A stretch of DNA of 64,000 bases. Origin: Eggerthellaceae bacterium. Lineage in GTDB: Bacteria; Actinomycetota; Coriobacteriia; Coriobacteriales; Eggerthellaceae. Location of the stretch: NCBI GenBank assembly GCA_017432445.1, contig JAFRJC010000079.1, positions 1 to 64,000 of the forward strand, written 5' to 3'. Of this stretch, positions 35,689 through 44,854 are shown piece after piece; positions within the stretch are counted from its first letter, which is position 1, and every line of letters begins with the position of its first letter. Under the pieces are notes generated by a model. The model did no database searches. It had not been told where the DNA came from and saw only the letters and a program-made list of their open reading frames with translations. The position numbers and the translations under genes were made by a program.

Positions 35689-35805
35689 CTAAGCCTTCTT
35701 CGCCAGGCTGAAAATCGCGCTCAGGAACGTGACGAGCAACGCCGCGACTATCAGGAGAGCTTCCAGCAAGATGCGTGCGATCTTGCTACCAATTGACTTT
35801 TCCAT
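35689..35805 (-). CDS. Single-pass membrane peptide, 38 residues
   Basis: The peptide starts MEKSIGSKIARILLEALLIV, has one long hydrophobic helix and ends SLAKKA. GAGGTGA precedes ATG 35805. It follows another small membrane protein by 10 bp, so the two are a likely pair. It is too short for family assignment; size and layout are reminiscent of type I toxins or small stress peptides. Confidence 0.5.
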   Translation of the reverse strand: MEKSIGSKIARILLEALLIVAALLVTFLSAIFSLAKKA

Positions 35806-35815
35806 CACGTCACCT

Positions 35816-35995
35816 CTACTTCCGCGTTTTGAACAGCCAGTCGAATAGCACACCGGACGCGCTCGACACCAGCCAAAGCGGCACGATGAGGAAGCCTGCT
35901 ATGAATAGGCCGTACAGCACTGGATGAAGTACGCTGCCGCCGACTAACGCAGCTATTGCCACCGCGATGATGACGAATGCAAGAAGCCAGCTCAT
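35816..35995 (-). CDS. Two-pass membrane protein, 59 residues
   Basis: The protein starts MSWLLAFVIIAVAIAALVGG, has a second hydrophobic segment (LYGLFIAGFLIVPLWLV) and a basic end FKTRK. ATG 35995 has AAGGA 6 bp upstream. It is paired with the 38-residue membrane peptide downstream. Function unknown. Confidence 0.55.
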   Translation of the reverse strand: MSWLLAFVIIAVAIAALVGGSVLHPVLYGLFIAGFLIVPLWLVSSASGVLFDWLFKTRK

Positions 35996-36119
35996 GATCA
36001 ATCCTTCCAGTCTTGAGGCGAATGCGTTCTAATACCTCGATTATGGGGTGGTAGACCGTCTCAGGGTGTCCTACGTGAAGGACACAGGACACCTTTTCGG
36101 ACTTCCCGGGCCAGGAGTG

Positions 36120-36857
36120 CTATTCAAACAGATATCCAAGCATCCTCTCTGGATCCTCGAGGAAGCGTCGCATCACCTGGTAGTGCCCTGTGTCGCGATA
36201 ATCCACGTGCGAGAGACCCTCCTCATCAATTTGAATTACGTCGGCGCCAGGAAACGCCATGATCATCGGCGAGTGCGTCGACACGATGAACTGCGACTCG
36301 TCGTCCACGAGCCTTCCCATGTGGCGCATTAGCGTCATGACCCGCATAGGTGAGAGTGCCGCTTCCGGCTCATCCAGGATGTAGAGCCCCTTGCCCCAGA
36401 ACCTGTTCTCCACCAGCGCCATGAAGCTCTCGCCGTGCGATTGGGCATGAAGCGATACCTGCCCGTAATTCCCCACGACGCCAAGATCGTCTATGTTCGA
36501 GGCCACGTTGTAGAAGCTCTCAGCACGCAGGAAGAAGCCATCCTTCCTCCACCTGCACCCCTTGATCACGCGCAGGTAATCATGAAGCGGCGAATGGCTC
36601 TCGCGGGTGGCAAAGTTGAAGTTCACGGTGCCGCCCTCGGGGTTGAAGCCCATGCGGATGGCGATTGCCTCGACGAGGGTGGATTTCCCAACGCCGTTCT
36701 CGCCGATGAATATGGTCACTGGACGGCTCAAGTCTAGCCCGCCCGACTCCACCATGCTCCTGACGACCGGCAAACGTGAAACGTAGCTGTTTCCAGGTAT
36801 GTCACCGTCGACTTCGACTCTTTGCAGATAGAGATCCGTCAACTCCAGAGCCCCCAT
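36120..36857 (-). CDS. AAA-family (SMC/ABC-type) ATPase
   Basis: The 245-residue ATPase has Walker A IGENGVGKST near residue 55, the signature-like HGESF near 150, Walker B GLYILDEPEAALSP near 165 and the switch histidine in FIVSTHSPM near 200. This is the compact AAA_21/OLD-like form seen alone or with nuclease partners. ATG 36857 (MGALEL) is preferred over 36887 because of GAGGAAAGG upstream. No nuclease partner is adjacent, so the role is open. Confidence 0.88.
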   Translation of the reverse strand: MGALELTDLYLQRVEVDGDIPGNSYVSRLPVVRSMVESGGLDLSRPVTIFIGENGVGKSTLVEAIAIRMGFNPEGGTVNFNFATRESHSPLHDYLRVIKGCRWRKDGFFLRAESFYNVASNIDDLGVVGNYGQVSLHAQSHGESFMALVENRFWGKGLYILDEPEAALSPMRVMTLMRHMGRLVDDESQFIVSTHSPMIMAFPGADVIQIDEEGLSHVDYRDTGHYQVMRRFLEDPERMLGYLFE

Positions 36858-36957
36858 AGCGTCGCCTTTCCTCACCTTCTTTTGCAAAGCAAACGATAGC
36901 CTTGAAGAAAGCCACTACATGTACCATGCGAAGTACTTGAAGGTGGTTTCTCGTGGG

Positions 36958-37013
36958 CGATAATGTGCGTGTCTCGCCAAAGAGAAGTGCGGGAAGGGAG
37001 AAGGGTGGCAACT
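36958..37013 (+). promoter_or_regulatory. Duplicated leader, copy B
   Basis: About 56 bp before the GTG at 37014 match the minus-strand leader at 34005-34060 with only a few changes, including the CGCCAAAGAG and GCGGGAAGGGAGAAGGG blocks. The match fixes GTG 37014 as the equivalent start. Confidence 0.6.
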
Positions 37014-38087
37014 GTGAGCGAGAAGACGTTCGATGGCGTCATGGAAACCATTGCCCAGGGCCTCAACGGCGATTCTGAGCACGACATCGCCTACCTGAAG
37101 GAACAGGCGGAGGCGTACAAAAACCACGAGTTCGGGCAGGAGATCACCCGAGCATGCGGAAGGCTCATGTGGGAGGCCCTGCCCGACGATAAGAAAGCCG
37201 AGATCCAGCAGGTAATGGACAATCACGGAGCGAGCGCCCAGTCGGTCATAGACGAGGCGAACTACAACATGAAGATGGGCAATCCGGCGAAAGCGCTCGA
37301 GCTCATCGAGCCCCTGGCGAAGAAATACGATGATCTCACCGCCGAGGGCTGGGGCGAGGACGACAGGGATAGCGTCCACTTCGACTTCGATTCAATCATC
37401 GAGCATTTCGTCTGGCGTGCCCATAGCAACGAGGAGCGTACGGTAAGGTCGGCAGTCGAGCCCTTCGCGCTCGTCTACTTCACCTACGGGTCGGTCCTGT
37501 ACGAGGCGGGCGGGTTCGAAGACGCCATCGTCGCACTCGAGAAGGCTATAAGATGGAACCCGGCGAAGCCCATGCTTCGTTTCGAGCTAGGCGAGAACTA
37601 CAAGAAACTCGGCGACATGGAGACCTACAACCGCGTGCTCGACGAAACGCATCCCTACATCGCCACGGCAGACGACATGGCACGCTTCCATCGCTCGAAG
37701 GGATTCCTTCTCATAGAGATGGGAAGCTACGAGCTCGCCGCAGCCCATCTCATGTACAGTCTGCTCTACGGGAACTCCGAGCTGGCATTGAGCGAGGTCA
37801 TGTACATCAAGATGCAGTTCGGGGAAGACTACACGGGTATGACCCCCGAAACTGCCGGAAAGCTCCTCGAATCCAAGGGCGAGCTTTGCGTGGCCAACGA
37901 AGACACGCTCAGCACCCTCTACGCGCTCATCAAGATCGCAATCGATAACGAGGACGTGGAAACCGCCATCAAATCGGCGATCAATCTCTACCAGCTCACT
38001 GGAGACGAGGAAATCGGAGATATCGCGAGAAACCTCATCAAAGCTGTCGAGGAAGCGCAGGCAGAGGCCGGCGGGAATGGCAACTAG
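37014..38087 (+). CDS. TPR-like repeat protein
   Basis: The 357-residue helical protein has TPR-like units: VYFTYGSVLYEAGGFEDAIV, LEKAIRWNPAKPMLRFELGE, NYKKLGDMETYNRVL and LIEMGSYELAAAHLMYSLLYG. GTG 37014 is preferred to ATG 36963 because the upstream codons belong to a leader duplicated at another gene. Such proteins bind partners; no partner is obvious. It converges on the 390-residue gene of the restriction cluster. Confidence 0.75.
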   Translation: MSEKTFDGVMETIAQGLNGDSEHDIAYLKEQAEAYKNHEFGQEITRACGRLMWEALPDDKKAEIQQVMDNHGASAQSVIDEANYNMKMGNPAKALELIEPLAKKYDDLTAEGWGEDDRDSVHFDFDSIIEHFVWRAHSNEERTVRSAVEPFALVYFTYGSVLYEAGGFEDAIVALEKAIRWNPAKPMLRFELGENYKKLGDMETYNRVLDETHPYIATADDMARFHRSKGFLLIEMGSYELAAAHLMYSLLYGNSELALSEVMYIKMQFGEDYTGMTPETAGKLLESKGELCVANEDTLSTLYALIKIAIDNEDVETAIKSAINLYQLTGDEEIGDIARNLIKAVEEAQAEAGGNGN

Positions 38088-38123
38088 CCGTCGTTTGGGC
38101 AAACGCGAACGGTCGATTGTCCA

Positions 38124-39296
38124 CTAACCAACCTCGGCGGCCTTTTCCTTCTCGATTTCCTTAGCGCCCTCACCATCGAACCAGTAACCGGACCCGATAA
38201 TCCATAGCACCGAATGCGCATCGAGCATTGTTGTTTCGGGGTCAAACTCGAGCAACATCTGCCGTATACGCTCGAGGTAGCCTAGGAAGCGTGTGTAGTT
38301 ATCCCAAGAGCAGTAACCGCTCAGGTAGAACTCGACCCCGAGCTTGCGCAAACCCGTCTCGAACACGTCTGGTTTGACGGGCACATAGGCTTCCTTGTCT
38401 TTCAGGAACATGAGGTGTGAGATGACCGGATACTGCCTTCCGAGCAGCGATACAGCCTCTTCGAAGAACTCCCTGGCGACCATATCTCCGACGTAAAAAC
38501 CGTACGCCGCCTTCTCGAAACGCTTGATGCCATCCCTCTTCTCCTCGAGCTTCGCCCGAAGGTCGAAACCGCCGAAACGCTTGGTTATCCAGTTCGCATC
38601 GTTATCCTCGAACGTCGGCTTCAGCGCGTCGACGAACTCGCCCGAGCCGACTTTGCCCTCTGACCACCCATCGAAACCGAGCTCTTTGTTCCATCGAACC
38701 CAGTAGAGCTCCTTGTAACCTTCCTGCGATTCCATGAAGTCGTTGTGGATGAGCGGTTGCCCTGGAGCCTTCACGTCGAGCACGTCGGTCCGATATCGAG
38801 TGAGCCATTCCTCGAGTGATTTCGCCTCCACTTCCTGGTTTCGAGCGTTTGCGAGCGCGCGCCTTCCTTTGGGCGCCTTCGATACGTTAAGCGCATCCAC
38901 CGTCTCGGCAAGGGCTTCCTCGGCCCTGGCAATGCCTTCTTCGGTGAGCGCGGCTATCTCCCCGCGCTCCGCGAGCCACGCATTCTTCATTTCCGCCCTG
39001 TTGGGCACCACTCCGTGTTTGAAGGCTAGTTTGCAAGCGAGCTGGTCGACAATCATGCCGTCCTTATCGGCGGAAAGCATCATGGTCAACAGTGGAAGCC
39101 CATTCTCCGAGCACCAGTCCGCGCACTCGCGAAGCGCAGTCTCATCGCGAAAGGGAACATGCGCTGGTCCTCCAACGAGCTCGGTTAGCTCCTCGGTCCA
39201 CATATTTACGCTTGTGCATGTACCAATCGAGCATTGCTGAACACGCTCGATTAATGCTCTCAGCACTTTTATCGATTTGTCGGATATTTTCGACAC
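38124..39296 (-). CDS. Unrecognised 390-residue protein at end of restriction cluster
   Basis: The N-terminal part (about 5-90: SIKVLRALIERV, ADWCSENGLPLLTMMLSADK) recalls a small domain often fused to restriction-linked nucleases. The middle is charged, and the C-terminus contains FYLSGYCSWDNYTRFLGYLE and LDAHSVLWIIG. No catalytic motif is certain. It follows the DUF6998-like gene on the same strand, 41 bp away. Confidence 0.55.
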   Translation of the reverse strand: MSKISDKSIKVLRALIERVQQCSIGTCTSVNMWTEELTELVGGPAHVPFRDETALRECADWCSENGLPLLTMMLSADKDGMIVDQLACKLAFKHGVVPNRAEMKNAWLAERGEIAALTEEGIARAEEALAETVDALNVSKAPKGRRALANARNQEVEAKSLEEWLTRYRTDVLDVKAPGQPLIHNDFMESQEGYKELYWVRWNKELGFDGWSEGKVGSGEFVDALKPTFEDNDANWITKRFGGFDLRAKLEEKRDGIKRFEKAAYGFYVGDMVAREFFEEAVSLLGRQYPVISHLMFLKDKEAYVPVKPDVFETGLRKLGVEFYLSGYCSWDNYTRFLGYLERIRQMLLEFDPETTMLDAHSVLWIIGSGYWFDGEGAKEIEKEKAAEVG

Positions 39297-39337
39297 CAGG
39301 CGCTCCCATCATCAGCATTGTTCCTGGCATTATCCTA

Positions 39338-40198
39338 CTACTGCACCCTTTGTCGTACCCATTTGATAAACGGCGTCCGATTATCACGCCCGCCCACGCC
39401 GAGGCCATACCAGTCATTCGAAACGATATACGACTCGTCGCCGATGGGAATCGGGCTCTCGTAATATCGCCTGTTCCCATGTCTATCGCGGGCTTCCACC
39501 TTGACTCCGTCAAGTGACATCCCCGTCACGCACTTCAGAATCGCGAAAGAATGCTCGAGCACCTGCTTGCAATACTCGGCGTCCATCAATGCGCTGATGT
39601 CGGCGTCAAGCGTCGGGCTGCCATCCTTGAGCAGCTGGATGCACTTCATCGCGAACTCTTTGTTCTTCATGACGCTGAGCGGATCGATGCGGCGTTCGGG
39701 CTTTCCACCGTCTTTGCTTTCGCCTGCCTTGCCGCGAGAAAAGCCGCCATTGCAAGCCTCGTTGACCTTGTCGCTGACATCCTGTACGAACCCTCGGCTA
39801 CGAAGCCCGTCATCGAGCGTAATGCACCAGTAGTTGCAGGCTCTATCGTATTTGGCAACTTCGCGCGCCTGGGCAACCGCGACCTCGCTCGCCGACTCGA
39901 TGTAACCGTCTTCGTCAAAAACGAGCATCACGAGCACGTCGAAATCCCAGTCCTCTATCGCGGGAAGCTGGATTGGCCCAGATTGGGTTCGCTTGGCAGA
40001 CCTCGTTTCAACGATGCGCCCATCGGCGAGCCGCATTGCCTCTGATCGGCCAGCCACGGATGTACCCGCATCGTACGCTTCCGCAACCAAGATGTCGCCT
40101 ATTGCCGAAAGGATATCGTCCTCGCGCCCGAGAGCTTTCGCAAGTTCGCTTTTCGCCCGATTGTAGTTAAACCAAAGTTCAGCTATGTCGCGTGGCAT
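39338..40198 (-). CDS. DUF6998-like (restriction-fold) protein
   Basis: The 286-residue protein has an N-terminal region like DUF6998 proteins: SAIGDILVAEAYDAGT, LADGRIVETRSAK and AIEDWDFDVLVMLVFDEDGY (about 30-115). These have a shape related to restriction endonucleases, but the catalytic lysine context is changed (VETRSAK). The C-terminal half is unrecognised. ATG 40198 has AAGGGGAT upstream; the frame to 40303 is unsupported. It lies between the methyltransferase and the 390-residue gene. Confidence 0.6.
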   Translation of the reverse strand: MPRDIAELWFNYNRAKSELAKALGREDDILSAIGDILVAEAYDAGTSVAGRSEAMRLADGRIVETRSAKRTQSGPIQLPAIEDWDFDVLVMLVFDEDGYIESASEVAVAQAREVAKYDRACNYWCITLDDGLRSRGFVQDVSDKVNEACNGGFSRGKAGESKDGGKPERRIDPLSVMKNKEFAMKCIQLLKDGSPTLDADISALMDAEYCKQVLEHSFAILKCVTGMSLDGVKVEARDRHGNRRYYESPIPIGDESYIVSNDWYGLGVGGRDNRTPFIKWVRQRVQ

Positions 40199-40331
40199 CG
40201 CAATCCCCTTCACCAAACGTAGTAAGGGGATGATCCCACTAGCCGATCGAAAGATCAAATGCTCAGCACAGCAATCCGACACCCGTCGATTCCGTGCTAA
40301 CACTATCGATGCGCACTAGCCCACCTTCGAA

Positions 40332-41843
40332 TTAAGCGGTGAGCGTCTTGATGACCTCTTTCCCGAGCGCGTATGCGAGCAACGGCGGAATGGCGTCGCC
40401 GATTTGCTCGTACTGGTCCTGCTCCGGGTCGCTGTGGAACTTGACGTACGGTCCCTGGAACAGATACCAGTCGGGGAACGACTGCAAACGCGCCGCCTCT
40501 CTCGGGCTCAGACCGCGGTTCGCCGTAGGGTGGATCATCTCGTCAAGGCAATGCGACGTCACCGTGAACGACGGCTCTTCGGGACGCAATCTCCTGTTCC
40601 TAGCCGCGTAAATCTTCTTGGGGAAGTATTCCGCTACGAGGTCGTCGTTGCCCTCAGCCGCCAGTCTCAAGCTCGCCGATTTCATGCTTTCGCCCTGCTT
40701 GATGAGCTCGATGCGGCCGAGCATCTTCTTGGTGTGGCCAGGTGCCTTGTGCCCGGTAAGCGTGTCCTCCTCAAAATTGAGGTGCTCGGGTGGCATGGAG
40801 AGTTCGCCCCTCATGCGCCTGATGAACATGTCGCGCGCCGTGCCCGATTCGAGCGTGCCGATGTCGAACTTGTACTTCGTGCTCTCGCAGCCAACCCCAA
40901 TGCTGGGGAGGTCCGAGATCGCATCGCCGACGGTCACGTACGGGAAATCAGCGCCGGGGCCATTGGTCTTCTTCGGGTAGCTGAAGGTGAGCTCGGGGTA
41001 TTTCCTATTCAGACCGACGAGGAAAAGCCTCTCGCGCGCTTGCGGGACCCCGTATTCCACGGCTTTCAGAAGCACGGTGTCCTTGTCGCGTGATGCCAGG
41101 ACGTATGATGGCTCGTCGTCCTTGCCCTCGCTTTCGAACTCGTCGCAGATCGCCTTGTACATCGCGCCCGCCTTGCCGTCCATCTTCTTGGAGAACAAGC
41201 CCTTGACGTTCTCGAACATGAACATCCTCGCGTCGACGGCCTTCGCGATGCGAAGAACGTTTTGGTAGAGCTGGTTGCGGTCGTCTTCCTCCTTGCGATC
41301 GCCGGCCATGCTGAAGCTCTCGCACGGTGCGCCGCCGGTGACGATGTCGACGGTATCGACCCCGAAACGCGACTGCAGAATCGCATCGATCAATTCCTTA
41401 GAGACGAGGTTGATGTCGCCGTATATGAGGACAGGCTTCTCGCAAGGCGATAGGAACGGCTGCAGCTCCGCCGGGTCAGTCAGGTACTGGTTCAAATCGA
41501 GGATATCAGCGCCGTGGGATTGCGCGTACGTCTGGGTGGTCCAATAGCTCCATTCCACCGCGATGAGCGGCTTTATGCCCGCCCAGCGGAACCCAGTTGC
41601 CAGCCCGCCCGGCCCCGAGAACAAATCGATGCTGGTCAGATACGGTTTTTCGGGAATAGAGTAGTCCTCTTTATAGCGCAGGGCCCTCTTGTCGCCGGGC
41701 TTCGTCGCGTTGCACGGCACCATCCAGGCGTTTGACACCTTCTTCGCGCCGAATATGCGCCCTTCTGCGCAATAGGTCTGCACCCTCCGCTTCGAGACGC
41801 CCCACTTCTTCGCTGCTTCAGCCGCAGACATCATCTCGGTCAT
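40332..41843 (-). CDS. DNA (cytosine-5-)methyltransferase with N-terminal HTH
   Basis: In this 503-residue protein, residues 5-50 form an excisionase-like helix-turn-helix (SAAEAAKKWGVSKRRVQTYC). The C5-methyltransferase follows: motif I IDLFSGPGGLATGF (72-85), motif IV GGAPCESF with catalytic C174, ENVKG, VPQARERLFLVG, and late motifs LSPREAARLQSFPD and QIGDAIPPLLA. AGGAGGGT precedes ATG 41843. The adjacent endonuclease (MspI-like) is its likely partner in a type II system; the target sequence is not readable here. Confidence 0.95.
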   Translation of the reverse strand: MTEMMSAAEAAKKWGVSKRRVQTYCAEGRIFGAKKVSNAWMVPCNATKPGDKRALRYKEDYSIPEKPYLTSIDLFSGPGGLATGFRWAGIKPLIAVEWSYWTTQTYAQSHGADILDLNQYLTDPAELQPFLSPCEKPVLIYGDINLVSKELIDAILQSRFGVDTVDIVTGGAPCESFSMAGDRKEEDDRNQLYQNVLRIAKAVDARMFMFENVKGLFSKKMDGKAGAMYKAICDEFESEGKDDEPSYVLASRDKDTVLLKAVEYGVPQARERLFLVGLNRKYPELTFSYPKKTNGPGADFPYVTVGDAISDLPSIGVGCESTKYKFDIGTLESGTARDMFIRRMRGELSMPPEHLNFEEDTLTGHKAPGHTKKMLGRIELIKQGESMKSASLRLAAEGNDDLVAEYFPKKIYAARNRRLRPEEPSFTVTSHCLDEMIHPTANRGLSPREAARLQSFPDWYLFQGPYVKFHSDPEQDQYEQIGDAIPPLLAYALGKEVIKTLTA

Positions 41844-41936
41844 GGACCCTCCTGAGCTATTGTTCCGACTTGCGAACGTTAGCACAGTATAAGCGAGGGT
41901 TGCAAATATCTCTACAAGATGCGCAGCATTTCTTCG

Positions 41937-43109
41937 TTATGGAATGATTTTCGCCTTGAGCTGAATGCTCTTCCCGCGCTGCCCCGACGCGTAAGTCCAC
42001 TGGTATATGGTCCCGAAGCCGCTCGTGCCCTTGTTGAGCTTCTCCTGTGCATGGCAGTAACTGTCAATGTCGTGCACTTCCACGTTCGATGACCCCTTGG
42101 CTTTCGTGACGAGGTACTGCGCGCACTGTATGTCCCTCACGCCCGCTGCTCCTCGCCCCGAGAACACCCACCTGTCGAGGTCGAGAAGGTACGGCTTGAG
42201 CTCATCCTTCAGGGCGTCTGCGGTGCCGGGTCTCATGTCCGACGCACTTCCAGCGCGCTGGAATTCGTTGAGCAACTCCCGCAGCCTGTCGTTGCTGGGA
42301 TCGAGGACGTCGGCAAACGCATCGGCTGTGTATTGATGTACGCTCACCCGCGTGTTTGAACTGTCCTTGAGGGAGAACGTCACGAGCTGCTGCCCGCCGC
42401 CCTGGAGGTTGACCTTCGCCGCAACGTCTGTCTTTGGGCTCCCGCCGCTTGGCAGCTTGGGTATGTCGGTCGTCGCGAATATGCTGTCGATCTCGCCGGG
42501 ATCGAACCCCAGTGCCCGCATTACCTTGTGGAATGTCTCGTAGAGATATCCGATGTCGGTGCCCACGCCGTTGAAGCGGTTGAGGTTCTCCCTGCTTCCC
42601 AATATCGAGCAGAACAGCTCCTCGAACTTCCTGCCCTCGAGGTCGTGCCTGACTCCCGACTTCAGCCTCTCTCCGTACTTGGCGATCTCAGCTTCGTAGA
42701 ACTCGTCGATGGTGAGGATGTCGTCGATGGCGGAGTACATCGAGCCGCTCCTCATCTTCTCCCTGAACGTCACGCTGCCCTTGAGCGCGTCGTCGTCGGG
42801 GATGATGATGTAGGCGTATTCGATGCGGCTTTCAATCTGCTTGATGTTGTAGGCGTCCCACTGCTGCCCTTTGACGCGGTCGCTTCTTATCGAGTTGGTC
42901 GAGTAGAGGATGTATTCGGTCCCGTCGCTTGCAGTTATCTCCTTGTCCGCCTTGAATTGCGACTTGTCGTGGTCGTCGTAGCCGTACGAAGGGCTGTCCT
43001 TGTGCTTCTCGAAGGCCCCGTAGTTCTCAAGCTCCACCACCACGTAGTCGAGCGTCCTCTTCGCGTGTATGCCGTGCTGCGCCTTGATTTGGTTTTCCTC
43101 GGAACTCAT
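41937..43109 (-). CDS. MspI-like type II restriction endonuclease
   Basis: The 390-residue protein carries GSPKTDVAAKV followed 16 residues later by VTFSLKDSS. The spacing D-x17-S-x-K matches the D-x17-N-x-K active site known for MspI, with Asn replaced by Ser. RVSVHQYTADAFADVL follows, as in that family. It lies between the C5-methyltransferase and a helicase on the same strand. If it is MspI-like, the target could be a CCGG-type site, but this is inference. Confidence 0.7.
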   Translation of the reverse strand: MSSEENQIKAQHGIHAKRTLDYVVVELENYGAFEKHKDSPSYGYDDHDKSQFKADKEITASDGTEYILYSTNSIRSDRVKGQQWDAYNIKQIESRIEYAYIIIPDDDALKGSVTFREKMRSGSMYSAIDDILTIDEFYEAEIAKYGERLKSGVRHDLEGRKFEELFCSILGSRENLNRFNGVGTDIGYLYETFHKVMRALGFDPGEIDSIFATTDIPKLPSGGSPKTDVAAKVNLQGGGQQLVTFSLKDSSNTRVSVHQYTADAFADVLDPSNDRLRELLNEFQRAGSASDMRPGTADALKDELKPYLLDLDRWVFSGRGAAGVRDIQCAQYLVTKAKGSSNVEVHDIDSYCHAQEKLNKGTSGFGTIYQWTYASGQRGKSIQLKAKIIP

Positions 43110-43132
43110 CGTTTGCTCGTTTCACTCGATCG

Positions 43133-44854
43133 CTAATGCACCGCACTGGGCGGGAACTTTAAAACGCTTGCATCCTCGTCTGCCTCTTCGATCGCCACGA
43201 CGTCCTCGAGCCATTCGCGCAGGAAGCTCTCCACCGCCGCATCCTCTTCGCCTATCCTCATGAACGTAACCTTGTTCGGCAGGCTGATCCTGTTCGGACC
43301 TTCTTCGAGCTTGTCCTTCAGCTCTATGCCAGCGGCGAACCTCCTGATGTCGGAGACGAAATCGAGGACTATCACCTTGTCCTTGTCCTCCGATATCCTC
43401 AGGCCGCGCCCGAGCTGTTGTATGAATATGCGCCTCGAATGGGTGACGCGCTGGAACACGATTATGTTCACGTCGGGCACGTCGATGCCCTCGTTGAAGA
43501 TGTCCACGACGCAGAGGCATGCGATGTCCCCGTTTGCGAAGTCGCCGAGAATCCGATTTCTCTGGTACTGGTTCATCGACTCGCTCGGCCTGCCGCCCCC
43601 GGAGTACAGCGCCTCGGCACGGCAGAACCCAAGCTGGTTGATTTTGTCCCTCATGGTCTGGGCGTGGTCTATGGTCCCGCAGAAGACTATCGCGCGGGGC
43701 CGTGGTTGCTCCCTCCAGGCTTCCTTCAGCCGATACACAACCGCATCGTCCCATTCGTTGATGAACAGGGTGCGGTTTATCTGCTTGGGCGAGAAACTCT
43801 TGCCCTGCAGGTTCGCGAGCATATCCCAGTCGATGTTGTCCGAAAACATCCTGTAGTCCACGTTGGCGAGGAAGCCCTGCTTGAGCCCCTGTACCATATC
43901 GATGCTCACCCTCGGGTCGCCGAAGTACTCGCGGATATCGATCTCGTCAGCCCGCCATGGCGTCGCAGACAGCCCGAGCGCGAAAGCTCCGTTCAGACTA
44001 CCCGCGTCGAGCGCGTCGAAGACGATGTCGTACCGTTTCGCGCCGACGTGGTGGCACTCGTCGACCAGCAGGATGTCGAACTCAGGCGCAGCCCGCTTCG
44101 ATAGATAGTTGGCCATGGAGTCCACGCAGGCGAACACGAAGTCGGCGTTGTTGAGCTGGTCTTCTGTGACCGTTTCGTTCGAGTTGAACACGACGGTTGT
44201 GTCCCGAGGCTGTAGGAAAGGCCAGAACGCGCGCTCCAGCTGATAGACCAGGTCGTTTGTGTGCGCGCAGACCAGCACGCGCGCATTCGGCTGGATGACG
44301 CGTATGCGGCGGATGCTCTCCGCGGCGACGTACGTCTTGCCAAGGCCGGTCGCCATGACGGCCAAAGCGCGGTTGTCGTCCTCGTCGAAATAGGCTCCGA
44401 CGATGCTCTCCACCGCGTGCTTCTGGTACTCGCGCAGGGGACGCGGCTTGCTTTTCGCGAGGGCGGGGTCGTCGAACAGCTTCTTCGCCTTCTTGACCAG
44501 GTCGGCCGAATCCCATAGCTGCAGCCTGATGCCCTCGTCTAGAAGCTCCTTGTGCTTTGCCTTCGCAGATGCGTCGAATCCTGACGAGGCAACGATGACC
44601 GGGACCTCGGCCCCGTACTCCTTCGCCGCCTTAAGCGTCTCTGTCACCACGGACAGGCCGACGGGCTTGCCCCAGTGCTTAGCCTGGAAGAGCCATTTCT
44701 TCCCGTATCTCATCGCGACAACATCTGCGCCGTGGTCGTTCGTCTGGCCGACGAGACGCACATTCTCAAAGCCATCGTACGTGAGGAGGCGCGACAGGTC
44801 GCGCTCGAACGATTGCCAAGTCTGCCTTGCTATGACGAGCTCCGATTCGAACAT
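43133..44854 (-). CDS. Mrr-type endonuclease fused to DEAD/DEAH helicase
   Basis: In this 573-residue protein, residues about 12-115 are a restriction-endonuclease-like domain (LLTYDGFENV, HGADVVAMRYGKKWLFQAKH with D and Q-x-K). The superfamily 2 helicase follows: ATGLGKTYVA, LLVDECHHVG, LGLSATPWR, VFCGTIDHA and QQLGRGLR. Its start overlaps the stop of the MORC-like gene (TAATG). Such fusions accompany restriction systems and may translocate or remodel DNA for cleavage. Confidence 0.92.
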   Translation of the reverse strand: MFESELVIARQTWQSFERDLSRLLTYDGFENVRLVGQTNDHGADVVAMRYGKKWLFQAKHWGKPVGLSVVTETLKAAKEYGAEVPVIVASSGFDASAKAKHKELLDEGIRLQLWDSADLVKKAKKLFDDPALAKSKPRPLREYQKHAVESIVGAYFDEDDNRALAVMATGLGKTYVAAESIRRIRVIQPNARVLVCAHTNDLVYQLERAFWPFLQPRDTTVVFNSNETVTEDQLNNADFVFACVDSMANYLSKRAAPEFDILLVDECHHVGAKRYDIVFDALDAGSLNGAFALGLSATPWRADEIDIREYFGDPRVSIDMVQGLKQGFLANVDYRMFSDNIDWDMLANLQGKSFSPKQINRTLFINEWDDAVVYRLKEAWREQPRPRAIVFCGTIDHAQTMRDKINQLGFCRAEALYSGGGRPSESMNQYQRNRILGDFANGDIACLCVVDIFNEGIDVPDVNIIVFQRVTHSRRIFIQQLGRGLRISEDKDKVIVLDFVSDIRRFAAGIELKDKLEEGPNRISLPNKVTFMRIGEEDAAVESFLREWLEDVVAIEEADEDASVLKFPPSAVH

